From contig CAVWAL010000005.1 of NCBI GenBank assembly GCA_963752935.1, positions 372,001 through 436,000 on the forward strand: 64,000 nt of DNA, given 5' to 3'. The DNA comes from RI-153 sp963752935 (lineage in GTDB: Bacteria > Chloroflexota > Anaerolineae > Caldilineales > Caldilineaceae). Below are positions 53,525 to 62,058 of the stretch, one piece after another; position 1 is the stretch's first letter; the number at the start of each line of letters is the position of its first letter. The position numbers and the translations under genes are program-made. Under the pieces are notes generated by a model. The model searched no databases, had not been told where the DNA came from, and saw only the letters and a list, made by a program, of their open reading frames with translations.

Positions 53525-53971
53525 TCATGTAGAAGGCAAAGCGGAGCGGCGCAATATCGCCTTACAGCGCGCAATCAACACTTCTGCAGGAATACGAACT
53601 GTCCAGATCTCATCAGCACCTGCGGTAAGGGCAGCAACCAATTGGTCTGTTGAGTACCCGGTTGTTAATATCACAAGCGGAACGCGACACTCTATGCGAA
53701 TACGAGTCAAAACCGTGTCTATGGTACCGTCCAGACACTCAAAAGCATCCAGCAAAATCAGGTCGGCGCCGGCTATCTGCGAAGACGTGACATCGAACAC
53801 ATCGGCGATTTTCAGGCCAATCCCTTGCGCCTTCAGTGTATTTTGCAACGCAAGAGCATGCTTATCCACCTGATTGCGACCACGCAACCAGAGTATCGAG
53901 GCAGTTGACAAAGGATCGGACCAGATGGCGCCTTGCTGCGATTGCAATGGGGTGAAGCGTAGGTTCGCCAT
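53525..53971 (-). CDS. Stand-alone degenerate receiver (pseudo-receiver) domain protein
   Basis: A 148-residue protein with the alpha/beta pattern of a response-regulator receiver and no output domain. The expected phosphoacceptor aspartate is in ADLILLDAFE, and VPLVILTTGYSTDQLVAALTAGADEIW matches the beta4-beta5 part with the conserved Thr. The acidic pair after the first strand is replaced by WLRGRN, and the conserved Lys-Pro after strand 5 reads TVRIP. It may therefore not be phosphorylated normally. About 20 extra residues precede the fold. It is near the soluble histidine kinase, with the IS remnant between them. A terminator follows at 53451-53474. Fold is likely, function open. Confidence 0.6.
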   Translation of the reverse strand: MANLRFTPLQSQQGAIWSDPLSTASILWLRGRNQVDKHALALQNTLKAQGIGLKIADVFDVTSSQIAGADLILLDAFECLDGTIDTVLTRIRIECRVPLVILTTGYSTDQLVAALTAGADEIWTVRIPAEVLIARCKAILRRSALPST

Positions 53972-54208
53972 TAGTCTATCCTAAACACGTGAGCAGGTGT
54001 GATGACATTTGTAGTAGTTCCGATCTCGAATGCCGGATGCGTTCAAGTTGCGGACCAAGTATAAACCGCTTCAAAGCCGCATTTCAAGCCTCTACGCTTA
54101 CCCTTAGCTGACAATCAACAAGGATTTGATCGGCCACTCTAGCCACCAATGCCATAGCCATGGATCGAGTCCCAACTCACCTGAATCTGTTGCTATCTTC
54201 AGATAGAG

Positions 54209-54511
54209 CTAGAGCTGGAAGGTTCGATTGTTATGGGGAACAACGCGCTGCGCATAATTCGTTACATAAAGAAGGAGTTTGTCATGCAGTTTCTTCCAAT
54301 CCGGACTCTGCAACAAGTTTTGAACACGATCCAGACTACTGACTTCTCCTATAGTTAACATTTGCGGCCCGTCACCATAGATGGTATACCAAACTTCAGC
54401 GGGTTCAATGCCTAGCTGCATTAGCCCAGGGGCAAACTCGCGCATGACAAATTCAAAGTAAGGCTGTTCACGTCCCACTTTGATGTCCCACTTCATCAAC
54501 AACCTGACCAT
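54209..54511 (-). CDS. Small protein of unknown function, ferredoxin-fold-like
   Basis: A 100-residue protein starting MVRLLMKWDIKVGREQPYFEF and continuing with EVWYTIYGDGPQMLTIGEV, then a helix-rich end with QSPDWKKLHDKLLLYV. The beta-alpha-beta order and length recall dimeric alpha/beta barrels of the stress-responsive or NIPSNAP-like kind, but no active-site residue can be named. GAGGAGGGG lies a dozen bases ahead of the ATG. It is alone on the minus strand, divergent from the exported-protein gene at 54689. No known function; the fold guess is by pattern only. Confidence 0.5.
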   Translation of the reverse strand: MVRLLMKWDIKVGREQPYFEFVMREFAPGLMQLGIEPAEVWYTIYGDGPQMLTIGEVSSLDRVQNLLQSPDWKKLHDKLLLYVTNYAQRVVPHNNRTFQL

Positions 54512-54688
54512 GGAAGTGAATACCCCTCCTCGGTGGGCGCATTTCTCATTATTTCAAGTGGCGTTTAATATAGTTTTGATACAATGGCTATAGCACCACT
54601 GCACCGATCTATGTATTGACCCATTCAACGGTCGATATCAACTTAACCTGGACCAGCGCATCCATTATACAGCGCTGATAGTATAACA

Positions 54689-56821
54689 GTGCCACGATAC
54701 CAAAAGCCCATTAGATTTGCAACTCCCTGGCTAATTCACCTGTGTCTAGGCTTCTTGCTCCTTTGTGCCGGGCTCATGTTTTCTGCATCCCTTGCCCAGG
54801 CGACCGTTCAGGCACATAGGGTTGAACGGTCGCGCTGGGTTCCATCGCCACAAGCAACCTCTACAGATCCGGCCCAGCTTTATCTACTGCCGTTGACCGA
54901 TACGGTTGTACGTCTGCTGACGCATACCGTCAACGTTACGGTCAGCATGGACGAAGAGCAGCCTCTGCTTACGATCGCAGCCAACTACCGGTTGGACAAC
55001 CCCAGCGCAGACAGCGTGACTGTTCCCTTTCAGGTGATAGCACAACCCGCGCCTACCACCCATCCGCTGCCACAAAATGTGGCGCTCGCCGTTGACGGGC
55101 AGCCACTGGCACTGGAATCCGCCGATAACAGCTTCCCCCAGTCCGGGCAAGTGAGCATTGGCCCCAATAGTCGACGCCAGCTTACCCTGAGCTATCAACT
55201 ACGCCTTGTCTCCGCCGATCTTTCTACTTTCCGGTATACGCCACGTCTGCTCGATGCGTGGGCAGGAAGGCCTGAGAGTTGGCGGGTTACTGTGGAACTG
55301 CCCGGAGAAAGCTCGGGTCTGATCCCCGTGGAAAGCTGGTTGGCGAACGCCCCAGAGGGGTGGACATACAATGGAAAACAGCTCCAGTGGTTACAAGAAG
55401 GCGACTTCCCGCAACAACCCTTCACCCTGCAATGGGTCGCACCTTCTCTCTGGCGCACACTGACCGAGACGCGCCAACTGCTCAAAATACAACCCACCGT
55501 CGGGCGCTTCTTGACCCTGGGCGATCTGTACAATCGACTCTATCGCTCTCCTCAAATCAGCGATGGTGACCGTCAGCGCTTCTACGCCCAGACGCTGGCG
55601 GCCTATGCAGACGGCATTACCTACGGCGAACAGCTTGGCCTACCGTCTGTCGAGTTGACGCCTTTGCACCGAGCGCTGGCGGCGCTTTACCGCAGCCGAA
55701 GCATCCGCAGCGGTGGACAGATCGAGATACCGTACGTTGATCTGATGGTGCAAGAGGCTCAAATTGCGCTGGCCGGATTACCCCCTGAGGACACCCGCCG
55801 ATTGGAACTATCCAATTGGCTGACGGAGGGGCTAGAGATACAACTTCGTCAGGCACAGCAGCAGACCGATTGGCAGCAAGCAGCACTGATCCTGGAGCGG
55901 ATGACGACACTGTCCCCATCGTTGATCGACCCCGCCTGGATCGCCACAGAACGACAAATGATCGAGCTGCAGCAGGCCATGACACTTCTCGATCAAGACA
56001 ATCAGGACGCAGCCATTGCGCTGGCCGGGTCAACTGTGCTTGATGAAAGCCTGCTGCCACCGCCCGAGAATCGCGCGGTGTTCGCCAGTTGGCAAGTGAC
56101 GGTAACGCTACGACCGACAGGCACCGCCCTGGAGCTTGTCGCCTTCCCACTCCCCGGTCGCGAGGAGACGAGACGCCAGGTGACCGATCAACTGGTGCAA
56201 GCATGGCAAAGGGTCAACGCCCCCGGCGTTGATACCATCAGCTTACCCGATGGACGATTCGTTATTCACCTGCCTGCTGCGGCCCTGGCGCAACAACGCC
56301 TTGCCCTCTCCCAATCTACGCCGCCGCTAGTCGATTGGGCGCTCTTGCGTACATTGCTGGCTTCAATGGATCCAACCGTGGCCGAGAAGCACCAATGGCT
56401 CTGGCAACGAATCAGCATCACACAGAACATCGATCTACGCGCGGTGACTGACCAGTGGCGCGGCGTTGCCGCGTTGCTAGAACGCCGGGCCGCCGATGTT
56501 CAACTCAACGCCACGGCGGCGCAGTCTCAATCGGTTGAAGATGCCCAGGCCGAAATCCGCGAACAAATGCGCCAGATCTACCTGGAACGTGAAGCGCAGA
56601 TCTGGCACAACGTTGTGCGCAGCAGTACCGTCCGCGTTGAGACGGAAACATCTTCAAACGACGACACCCCCGATCGCGTTTGGATAGTTCAACTGACCGA
56701 TCCCCCGCAAAGCCTGACCTTTCAGACAGAAGTGCTCAGCCCCACCCGTCTGGTCTTCGCCGTGATCAGTGTGCTCATCCTCATCCTGGCACTGGCGGGG
56801 CTGCTTTGGCTGCTGCTTTAA
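54689..56821 (+). CDS. Large exported/membrane-anchored protein of unknown function
   Basis: A 710-residue protein with an N-terminal signal or anchor (PWLIHLCLGFLLLCAGLMFSASLAQA) and a C-terminal transmembrane helix (VFAVISVLILILALAGLLWLLL); the roughly 650 residues between lie outside the membrane. The first 300 residues are beta-rich (VTVSMDEEQPLLTIAANYRLDN, VSIGPNSRRQLTLSYQLRL). The following part is helical and Gln/Ala/Leu-rich, like TPR-less coiled segments. The start is a GTG; ATG is not available near it. The next gene, 121 bases later, is a membrane transglutaminase-like protein, so both may act on the cell envelope. I recognise no family and do not assign a function. Confidence 0.6.
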   Translation: MPRYQKPIRFATPWLIHLCLGFLLLCAGLMFSASLAQATVQAHRVERSRWVPSPQATSTDPAQLYLLPLTDTVVRLLTHTVNVTVSMDEEQPLLTIAANYRLDNPSADSVTVPFQVIAQPAPTTHPLPQNVALAVDGQPLALESADNSFPQSGQVSIGPNSRRQLTLSYQLRLVSADLSTFRYTPRLLDAWAGRPESWRVTVELPGESSGLIPVESWLANAPEGWTYNGKQLQWLQEGDFPQQPFTLQWVAPSLWRTLTETRQLLKIQPTVGRFLTLGDLYNRLYRSPQISDGDRQRFYAQTLAAYADGITYGEQLGLPSVELTPLHRALAALYRSRSIRSGGQIEIPYVDLMVQEAQIALAGLPPEDTRRLELSNWLTEGLEIQLRQAQQQTDWQQAALILERMTTLSPSLIDPAWIATERQMIELQQAMTLLDQDNQDAAIALAGSTVLDESLLPPPENRAVFASWQVTVTLRPTGTALELVAFPLPGREETRRQVTDQLVQAWQRVNAPGVDTISLPDGRFVIHLPAAALAQQRLALSQSTPPLVDWALLRTLLASMDPTVAEKHQWLWQRISITQNIDLRAVTDQWRGVAALLERRAADVQLNATAAQSQSVEDAQAEIREQMRQIYLEREAQIWHNVVRSSTVRVETETSSNDDTPDRVWIVQLTDPPQSLTFQTEVLSPTRLVFAVISVLILILALAGLLWLLL

Positions 56822-56860
56822 CTGGTTTTTCATTGCAGCGGCAACGTGCGGTACACTATA

Positions 56861-56894
56861 TTTATCTGTGCCGCCGATTTATCTGTGCCGCCGG
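56861..56894 (+). repeat. 17-bp tandem duplication in a short intergenic gap
   Basis: TTTATCTGTGCCGCCG occurs twice in tandem (56861-56877 and 56878-56894, one final base different), between the exported-protein gene and the transglutaminase gene. Confidence 0.8.
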
Positions 56895-56942
56895 CAATCA
56901 AAACTCACATAGCGATTGCTCTCGATCAACCAAACCTAATTC

Positions 56943-59369
56943 ATGTCTATCAATGCCAACCAACGCGGCTTGAGCAGCTCCACTGCCATACCGCCGCTGC
57001 ATACCAATTCATACCCTGCCTCTGCCACACCACCCGCTGCAGAAGAACCGAACTTTAGCCTGGCCCATTTTCAAGAGGGCCGCACAGGGATCATCCTCTT
57101 GTTGGGGATGCTCTATCTGCTGCTGGCTTTTTCTCTGGACGCGGCGGGCTGGGTGGAAAACATGGGCATCCTGGTGCCCGTCGTCTTCGGCGCCTTGACG
57201 ATGGGCGTGCTCATGTCATTTAGCCGCTTCGACGGCTTTTTCATGCTCTCGCACAGCCTGTCTACCGGCCTGGCCTGGGTCTTTTTCTGGATGACGCGCC
57301 TGGTGGGCAATGAGCCACGCGTGATCGTCTTTGTTGAACATGGCGTGCCCGATCTCCAGGCACGCGCCTACTTTCTACTCGAACGCTGGCTGGAATGGGT
57401 TGAAGTCGCGATCGGCGGCACAGCCAGCAACGACAATTATGTCTTCATCCTTGAGATTAGCTTCTTGCTGTGGTGGTTAGCCTACCTCGGCGTGTGGACG
57501 GTTCTGCGCCACGGCTATGTCTGGCGCGGCGTCATGCTGGCCGGTATCGCCATTCTTGTCAACACCTACTACGCGCCCGAACCGGTGACAGGCCTGCTCG
57601 TTACCTTCTGCATTGTGGCGTTGCTGCTGCTGGCATGGACCAACCTGATCTCGCACCGCCAGCGCTGGCGCGTCGAACGCATCCGCTTTAACCAGGACAT
57701 CGCCTTCGACTTCATGCGCAATGGCGTCTACTATGCCATCGTCGTGATCTCGCTGGCCTTTATTGCCCCCAATTTAGGGCGCAACCCTCAACTGTATCAG
57801 TGGATGGCGCCGATCAACCAGCGTTGGGAAAGTGCCACCGAAGAGTGGAATCGGCTCTATCAAGGGATCAACCGCCAGACGATTCCGGTGCAGACGGCGT
57901 TTGGTCGATCCTTGACATTAGGCGGCGAACGCAATGTGACAGAGCGACCCGTCATGCAGATCAGTTCGGTGGATGGCCGATACTGGCGCGCCGTGGCCTT
58001 TGATACGTTCACCGGGCGGCAATGGCTCAATACCTCAACCACCGAGGTAGAGTACGATGCCGAGGTATCGATCCCCGTGATCGACTGGGCAGCGCGCAGT
58101 GTCGTTACACAGACCGTCACCGTCCTTTCTCCTAACGGCAGCATTTTGTTTGGCGCCCCCGATGTTCTGCGTGCGTCGGTGCCTGTAGGCGGGATCGTGA
58201 CACCTATCTTCGCTGCGCCGGACGCCGAAGAGATGGCGCCGGACGAAGCGGAAATCACCTGGATTCGTTCGCGTACCCCCCTCAATGAAGGGGATAGCTA
58301 CACCGTCGCCAGCAACTACACGGCAGTGACAATCCGTGAACTTGAAGAAGCCGGTACGGAATACCCTCAGCAGATCAGCGAACGCTACCTGCAACTGCCC
58401 GAAACCTTCTCGCCGCGGGTGGAGGCGCTGGCACGTGAGGTGACGCAAGGGCAAGAAACGCCCTACGCAGTCGCCAAGGCGATCGAACGATTCCTGCGTA
58501 GCAACTACGAGTACAACGATGCCATCGCTGCACCCAGCGAAGAACAGGACCCGGTAGAGTACTTCCTCTTCGATGTTCGTCAGGGGTACTGCGATTACTA
58601 TGCCACGTCGATGGTCGTCATGCTGCGCAGTTTAGGCATCCCGGCGCGCACGGCCAGCGGATACGCCGAGGGCACCTATGACAACGAAACCGGCACCTTT
58701 ATCATTACCGAACGCGACGCCCATACCTGGGTTGAGGTCTACTTCCCGCAGTACGGCTGGATCGAGTTTGAACCGACTGCCGGCGAAAGCACCCTTACCC
58801 GGCCAACAGGCACCGATCAAAGTGCCGAAGATAGAGCCCGCGAAATTGCCGATAGTCTATCATCCGGTGAACAGCCGCAATTTGACGATCCAATGATGGA
58901 TGAAAATCTGGATCAGTTCCAGGACTTCGATCCAAGTCTGCTCGAAGGAGCCCAAGCCTCTGCGCGACGGAACTGGATTTGGCTCAGTGTGGGCTTAACC
59001 ATCCTGGCATTGGTGGGGGGATGGTGGCTGTTGCGCCGGCGTCTCTATCAGGGGCCGGATAGCTTCGAAGCCGAGCCGCCAAACCTATTCTACGAGCGCA
59101 TGCAGAACTGGGGGCAACGACTGGGAATCGTTTCACCCACAGCCCAAACTCCCTACGAACGAGGGCGTGTTCTAGTGAAGCAGATACCCCCAGGCGAGCC
59201 CTACATCGATCGCATCACGGACATCTATGTACATCATCGCTTTGCGCCGCGACGGCCAACCGGTAGAAGCGAGGTGGACAGCGAGCTTGCCCAAAACTGG
59301 CAATTGTTGCGGCCAATTCTGTGGCGATCCTGGTTCCGCCGGCAGCTACAGCGCTTCGCCAGGAAGTAG
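56943..59369 (+). CDS. Membrane transglutaminase-like (TgpA-type) protein
   Basis: An 808-residue protein with a proline-rich N-terminus, about six transmembrane segments (residues about 50-280; for example IILLLGMLYLLLAFSLD), a large extracytoplasmic part, a further transmembrane helix near residue 680 and a short cytoplasmic tail. The extracytoplasmic part carries a transglutaminase-like cysteine-protease fold: catalytic Cys in VRQGYCDYYATSMVVML, His in ERDAHTWVEVYF and a final acidic residue in WIEFEPTAGE (Glu where many relatives have Asp). This is the DUF3488/TgpA arrangement, which in Pseudomonas is essential for viability. The usual MoxR and DUF58 neighbours are absent here. Secure as TGc-like; substrate unknown. 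Confidence 0.85.
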   Translation: MSINANQRGLSSSTAIPPLHTNSYPASATPPAAEEPNFSLAHFQEGRTGIILLLGMLYLLLAFSLDAAGWVENMGILVPVVFGALTMGVLMSFSRFDGFFMLSHSLSTGLAWVFFWMTRLVGNEPRVIVFVEHGVPDLQARAYFLLERWLEWVEVAIGGTASNDNYVFILEISFLLWWLAYLGVWTVLRHGYVWRGVMLAGIAILVNTYYAPEPVTGLLVTFCIVALLLLAWTNLISHRQRWRVERIRFNQDIAFDFMRNGVYYAIVVISLAFIAPNLGRNPQLYQWMAPINQRWESATEEWNRLYQGINRQTIPVQTAFGRSLTLGGERNVTERPVMQISSVDGRYWRAVAFDTFTGRQWLNTSTTEVEYDAEVSIPVIDWAARSVVTQTVTVLSPNGSILFGAPDVLRASVPVGGIVTPIFAAPDAEEMAPDEAEITWIRSRTPLNEGDSYTVASNYTAVTIRELEEAGTEYPQQISERYLQLPETFSPRVEALAREVTQGQETPYAVAKAIERFLRSNYEYNDAIAAPSEEQDPVEYFLFDVRQGYCDYYATSMVVMLRSLGIPARTASGYAEGTYDNETGTFIITERDAHTWVEVYFPQYGWIEFEPTAGESTLTRPTGTDQSAEDRAREIADSLSSGEQPQFDDPMMDENLDQFQDFDPSLLEGAQASARRNWIWLSVGLTILALVGGWWLLRRRLYQGPDSFEAEPPNLFYERMQNWGQRLGIVSPTAQTPYERGRVLVKQIPPGEPYIDRITDIYVHHRFAPRRPTGRSEVDSELAQNWQLLRPILWRSWFRRQLQRFARK

Positions 59370-59386
59370 CGAACCGAAAAACAACG

Positions 59387-59432
59387 AAAAACGAGGAGCA
59401 ACGCAGACATTTGCGTTGCTCCTCGTTTTTTT
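59387..59432 (+). terminator. Strong intrinsic terminator
   Basis: A 19-bp stem, 59387-59405 with 59412-59430, around a six-base loop, ends in a T run. It follows the transglutaminase gene and, by its A-rich left side, can also end the convergent gene finishing at 59478. Confidence 0.9.
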
Positions 59433-59477
59433 AAGAATTTCATGGGGAATTCAACCAGGACACCCAATGGCAGGCTG

Positions 59478-60134
59478 TTACCCGACCGTCGGCTCGAGCA
59501 GAATCACCTGTGTCTCTTCGGGCAAATTGGTCTTGCTAAGCTTCAACATCGGTTCCGGCTCCGGTTCCGTGATCCCCAACTCCTTGAGGAACTTATCCAC
59601 CGGCTCCAATGACTCTGCCAGCGTGCTGCCCAGGCCGGGATGCCGATAGTGCATCGGCACCACAATCTTCGGCTCCAACAGGCTGATCACCTCGGTGATA
59701 CGGGCAGCATCCAGCGTATTGAGTCCACTCACCGGCACCAGCAACACGTCGATCTCTCCCAGATCTTCGACCTGACGCTGCTGAGGAATCTGCCCGATGT
59801 CGCCCAAGTGGCCGACGGTAAAGCCGTCGAAATCGAAAAAGTAGGCCACATTGCGTTCCGGCAGTTGACTGCCGATCGCCTTGTGATACATAGCCAGCCC
59901 GGTGATCACAACATTTTTGACTTCGTACTCACCCGGGCCGTTGAGCACCTTGGGATCACCGCTGATGCCTTCGGCATTGTTGTGGCCAGGACGATCATGA
60001 CTGATCGTCACAATATCGCCTTTGACGCGGGGTAGTGTCAGCCCCGTGGTCTTTTTATCGTACGGATCGCAGATAACGGTTACACCGCCCTCGCGCAGGC
60101 GAAAACAGGAAAATCCAAACCAGGTAATCTCCAC
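59478..60134 (-). CDS. Metallo-beta-lactamase-fold hydrolase, UPF0173/UlaG-like
   Basis: A 218-residue protein starting with ITWFGFSCFRL, then VICDPYDK and VTISHDRPGHNN (a variant of the HxHxDH loop in which the first His is followed by D-R-P-G-H), GHLGDIGQ, and VPMHYRHPG near the end. These are the landmarks of UPF0173/UlaG-type metal-dependent hydrolases, which lack a proven general substrate. The GTG at 60134 has AAAGGA seven bases upstream and gives the usual N-terminus; an earlier GTG at 60161 has a Shine-Dalgarno that is too close. Family is secure, substrate unknown. Confidence 0.85.
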   Translation of the reverse strand: MEITWFGFSCFRLREGGVTVICDPYDKKTTGLTLPRVKGDIVTISHDRPGHNNAEGISGDPKVLNGPGEYEVKNVVITGLAMYHKAIGSQLPERNVAYFFDFDGFTVGHLGDIGQIPQQRQVEDLGEIDVLLVPVSGLNTLDAARITEVISLLEPKIVVPMHYRHPGLGSTLAESLEPVDKFLKELGITEPEPEPMLKLSKTNLPEETQVILLEPTVG

Positions 60135-60161
60135 GAAAGAATCCTTTCGTCGTTGAGGCAC

Positions 60162-60576
60162 TCCTGAAACCCGCTTGGTCAGGATGAACTCTTTGCTGTC
60201 TTTTGATATTTATCCAAAAACGCAACTGGTCAGGTGCGACGCACGGGACAGGAAGACTCCCGGCAATCGAACCCGGTTCGGCCCGGTGCATCACACCTGA
60301 AGCTGAACAGATGTTCCGATTTTGTGTTTGTACTATACCGTAGATCGAGCCGCCCAACAAGATTTTGACACCTCTGGTTGAGAGTGCCTCAATGTCATGG
60401 CCTATGCTATGATACCCATCGACTAAGTTTCTATCCGTAAATTACAGTGCGCAGCACTACGTCCGCTCTAGACAGGCCAACTTCGCCGGGCTGCTGTGAA
60501 TTTACGGATAGATTCTAAGCTATACCATTCGTAACGATTCAGTCAGCCTTTCACAAGAGCCAATCAGGAGTCAATC
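60162..60576. other. Divergent intergenic region with repeat C
   Basis: About 415 bases between divergent genes. It contains the family C palindromic element (60430-60512). CAGGAG lies seven bases before the ATG at 60577. A GGTTCGATTG string at about 60260 was checked as a tRNA T-loop but lacks the paired stem. No other structure was recognised. Confidence 0.5.
60430..60512 (+). repeat. Repeat family C, copy 2 (palindromic element)
   Basis: Outer arms TCTATCCGTAAATT (60430-60443) and AATTTACGGATAGA (60499-60512) are perfect 14-bp complements. Inside lie GCAGC...GCTGC and the strings CGTCCGCTCTA and TCGCCGGGCTGCT shared with the element at 52188. Total 83 bp, no ORF. Confidence 0.75.
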
Positions 60577-61110
60577 ATGCAAAAAACCGAGTTGCAACGG
60601 GTGATCTCAGCACGTTTTTACCAATCGTTGGCCGAAAGCGGCGTTGAAATTAGTGCCATTCCACAAAGTCAACTGCAGGCGATTGTCAATGCCCTGGCCG
60701 ATGGCATGGTCGAGGCCATGGATGTTCTGGATGAGGATGCCGAGGTCCCCACCTCGGCGGCGGTGGCGAACCCTGAAGGCGAAGAAACACTGCTGTGGAG
60801 CGGCAAACCATATCTTTCCATCGGCATACGCTACGAGCTGACCACGCAGCGGCTGCGGGTCACCCGCGGTTTGTTGGGCCGCAACCTTGACGAAGTGGAA
60901 CTGGTTCGCATTCGCGACACATCGGTGTCACAACACATGGGCGAGCGCGCCCTCAACGTGGGCGACATTGAGATCCTCAGCAACGATCCAAGCCGGCCAA
61001 CCTTTACCTTGCATAATGTCAAGCAAGCCAACGAAGTGCGCGAGTTGATCCGTAAAGCCGTGATGGAAGAGCGTGCCCGCCGTGGCTTTGCCTACCGCGA
61101 GGAGATGTAA
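60577..61110 (+). CDS. Bacterial PH-domain (YdbS/bPH2-like) protein
   Basis: A 177-residue soluble protein. The first 60 residues are helical (LQRVISARFYQSLAESGVEI); from about residue 70 there is a bacterial PH-like domain of the bPH2/YdbS type: LLWSGKPYLSIGIRYELTTQRLRVTRGLLGRNLDEVELVRIRDTSV, with the GLLGR..E..Y/L..I.D pattern typical of the family. ILSNDPSRPTFTLHNVKQA follows. Unlike YdbS it has no transmembrane segments. It has CAGGAG seven bases ahead of the ATG and lies three bases before the next gene, so it is co-transcribed with the phosphatase. Role unknown; an adaptor function is plausible. Confidence 0.7.
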   Translation: MQKTELQRVISARFYQSLAESGVEISAIPQSQLQAIVNALADGMVEAMDVLDEDAEVPTSAAVANPEGEETLLWSGKPYLSIGIRYELTTQRLRVTRGLLGRNLDEVELVRIRDTSVSQHMGERALNVGDIEILSNDPSRPTFTLHNVKQANEVRELIRKAVMEERARRGFAYREEM

Positions 61111-61113
61111 CCG

Positions 61114-61971
61114 GTGTCCTCTCTCAACGTGACAGATGCGCTACCGGTCGATCCGGCAGCGGTGATCGCCCTGGCGCGTGAAGCCGGCCACATGATCGTG
61201 TCGATGCAAGCGCATGGCCTGAGCGAAATCACCACCAAATCGACTGACATCGACCTCGTGACAGAGGCCGATGTCGCCAGCGAGCGTTTTCTTTCCGAAG
61301 GATTGGCTGCCCTGGCGCCCCAGATCGGATTCTGGGGTGAAGAGAGCAACCAGGCGCCCGACTCCGAATACTTCTGGATCGTCGATCCTATCGACGGCAC
61401 GGTCAATTACGCCTCTGGCGTGCCGAACTACTCGATCAGCATCGCGCTCAACCACAGAGACGAAACACTGTTCGGCCTGGTGCTCAAACTGCCTAGCGCC
61501 GATCTCTACTGGTCGGTGCGTGGGCAGGGCGCCTTCCACGTTCACCCAGACGGACGCGAGGATCGGCTGCAAGTCAACCGGGTCGATCGGCTCGATCAAG
61601 CGACCCTTACCACCGGCTTCCCCTATCACCGCGCCCAACACGCCGACAACAACAGCGCCGAGTTCGTGCGGATGCTCCCGTTAAGCCGCAGCATTCGCTG
61701 TCTTGGATCCGCCGCAGTGGATCTGGCCCTGGTAGCGTCTGGGGCAACCAGCGCGCATTGGGAAGCCTGGCTCAACCCCTGGGATATCGCGGCCGGGAAA
61801 TTGCTCATCGAAGAGGCAGGCGGTATCGTCACTACCTACGGCAACCAGCCCTATCAACTGAACAGCCGCAGTTGCATTGCCAGCAACGGGCAGTTGTCAC
61901 TTCACCACGCCATCGCAGAGACCGTGCAGGCGGCACGCGCCACCCTGGCCGAAAGGCTGTTTGATGAATAA
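61114..61971 (+). CDS. Inositol monophosphatase family phosphatase
   Basis: A 285-residue Mg2+-dependent phosphatase of the IMPase/CysQ superfamily. The metal-binding motifs are in order: the glutamates of GEESNQ near residue 76, the IVDPIDGTVNY motif near residue 92, and WDIAAGKLLIEEAGG near residue 228. It hydrolyses a phosphomonoester such as inositol-1-phosphate, histidinol phosphate or 3'-phosphoadenosine-5'-phosphate; the substrate cannot be settled. The GTG start is three bases after the PH-domain gene. A strong terminator begins right after the stop. Family very secure. Confidence 0.88.
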   Translation: MSSLNVTDALPVDPAAVIALAREAGHMIVSMQAHGLSEITTKSTDIDLVTEADVASERFLSEGLAALAPQIGFWGEESNQAPDSEYFWIVDPIDGTVNYASGVPNYSISIALNHRDETLFGLVLKLPSADLYWSVRGQGAFHVHPDGREDRLQVNRVDRLDQATLTTGFPYHRAQHADNNSAEFVRMLPLSRSIRCLGSAAVDLALVASGATSAHWEAWLNPWDIAAGKLLIEEAGGIVTTYGNQPYQLNSRSCIASNGQLSLHHAIAETVQAARATLAERLFDE

Positions 61972-62011
61972 AAAATGCCCGCATGGATTGACTGATCCAT
62001 GCGGGCATTTT
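61972..62011 (+). terminator. Intrinsic terminator after the phosphatase
   Basis: AAAATGCCCGCATGGAT (61972-61988) and its perfect complement (61995-62011) with a six-base loop make a 17-bp stem ending in TTTT, right after the stop. It also faces the convergent gene at 62059. Confidence 0.9.
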
Positions 62012-62058
62012 CAACTCTTGCACCTATGCTAACCCACAAGGTGGTCCATATCTTCGAC

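Noticed and set aside
60245..60300. Possible tRNA T-loop on the minus strand (GGGTTCGATTG)
   Set aside because: The closing pair of the stem is a mismatch and no D or anticodon arm exists.
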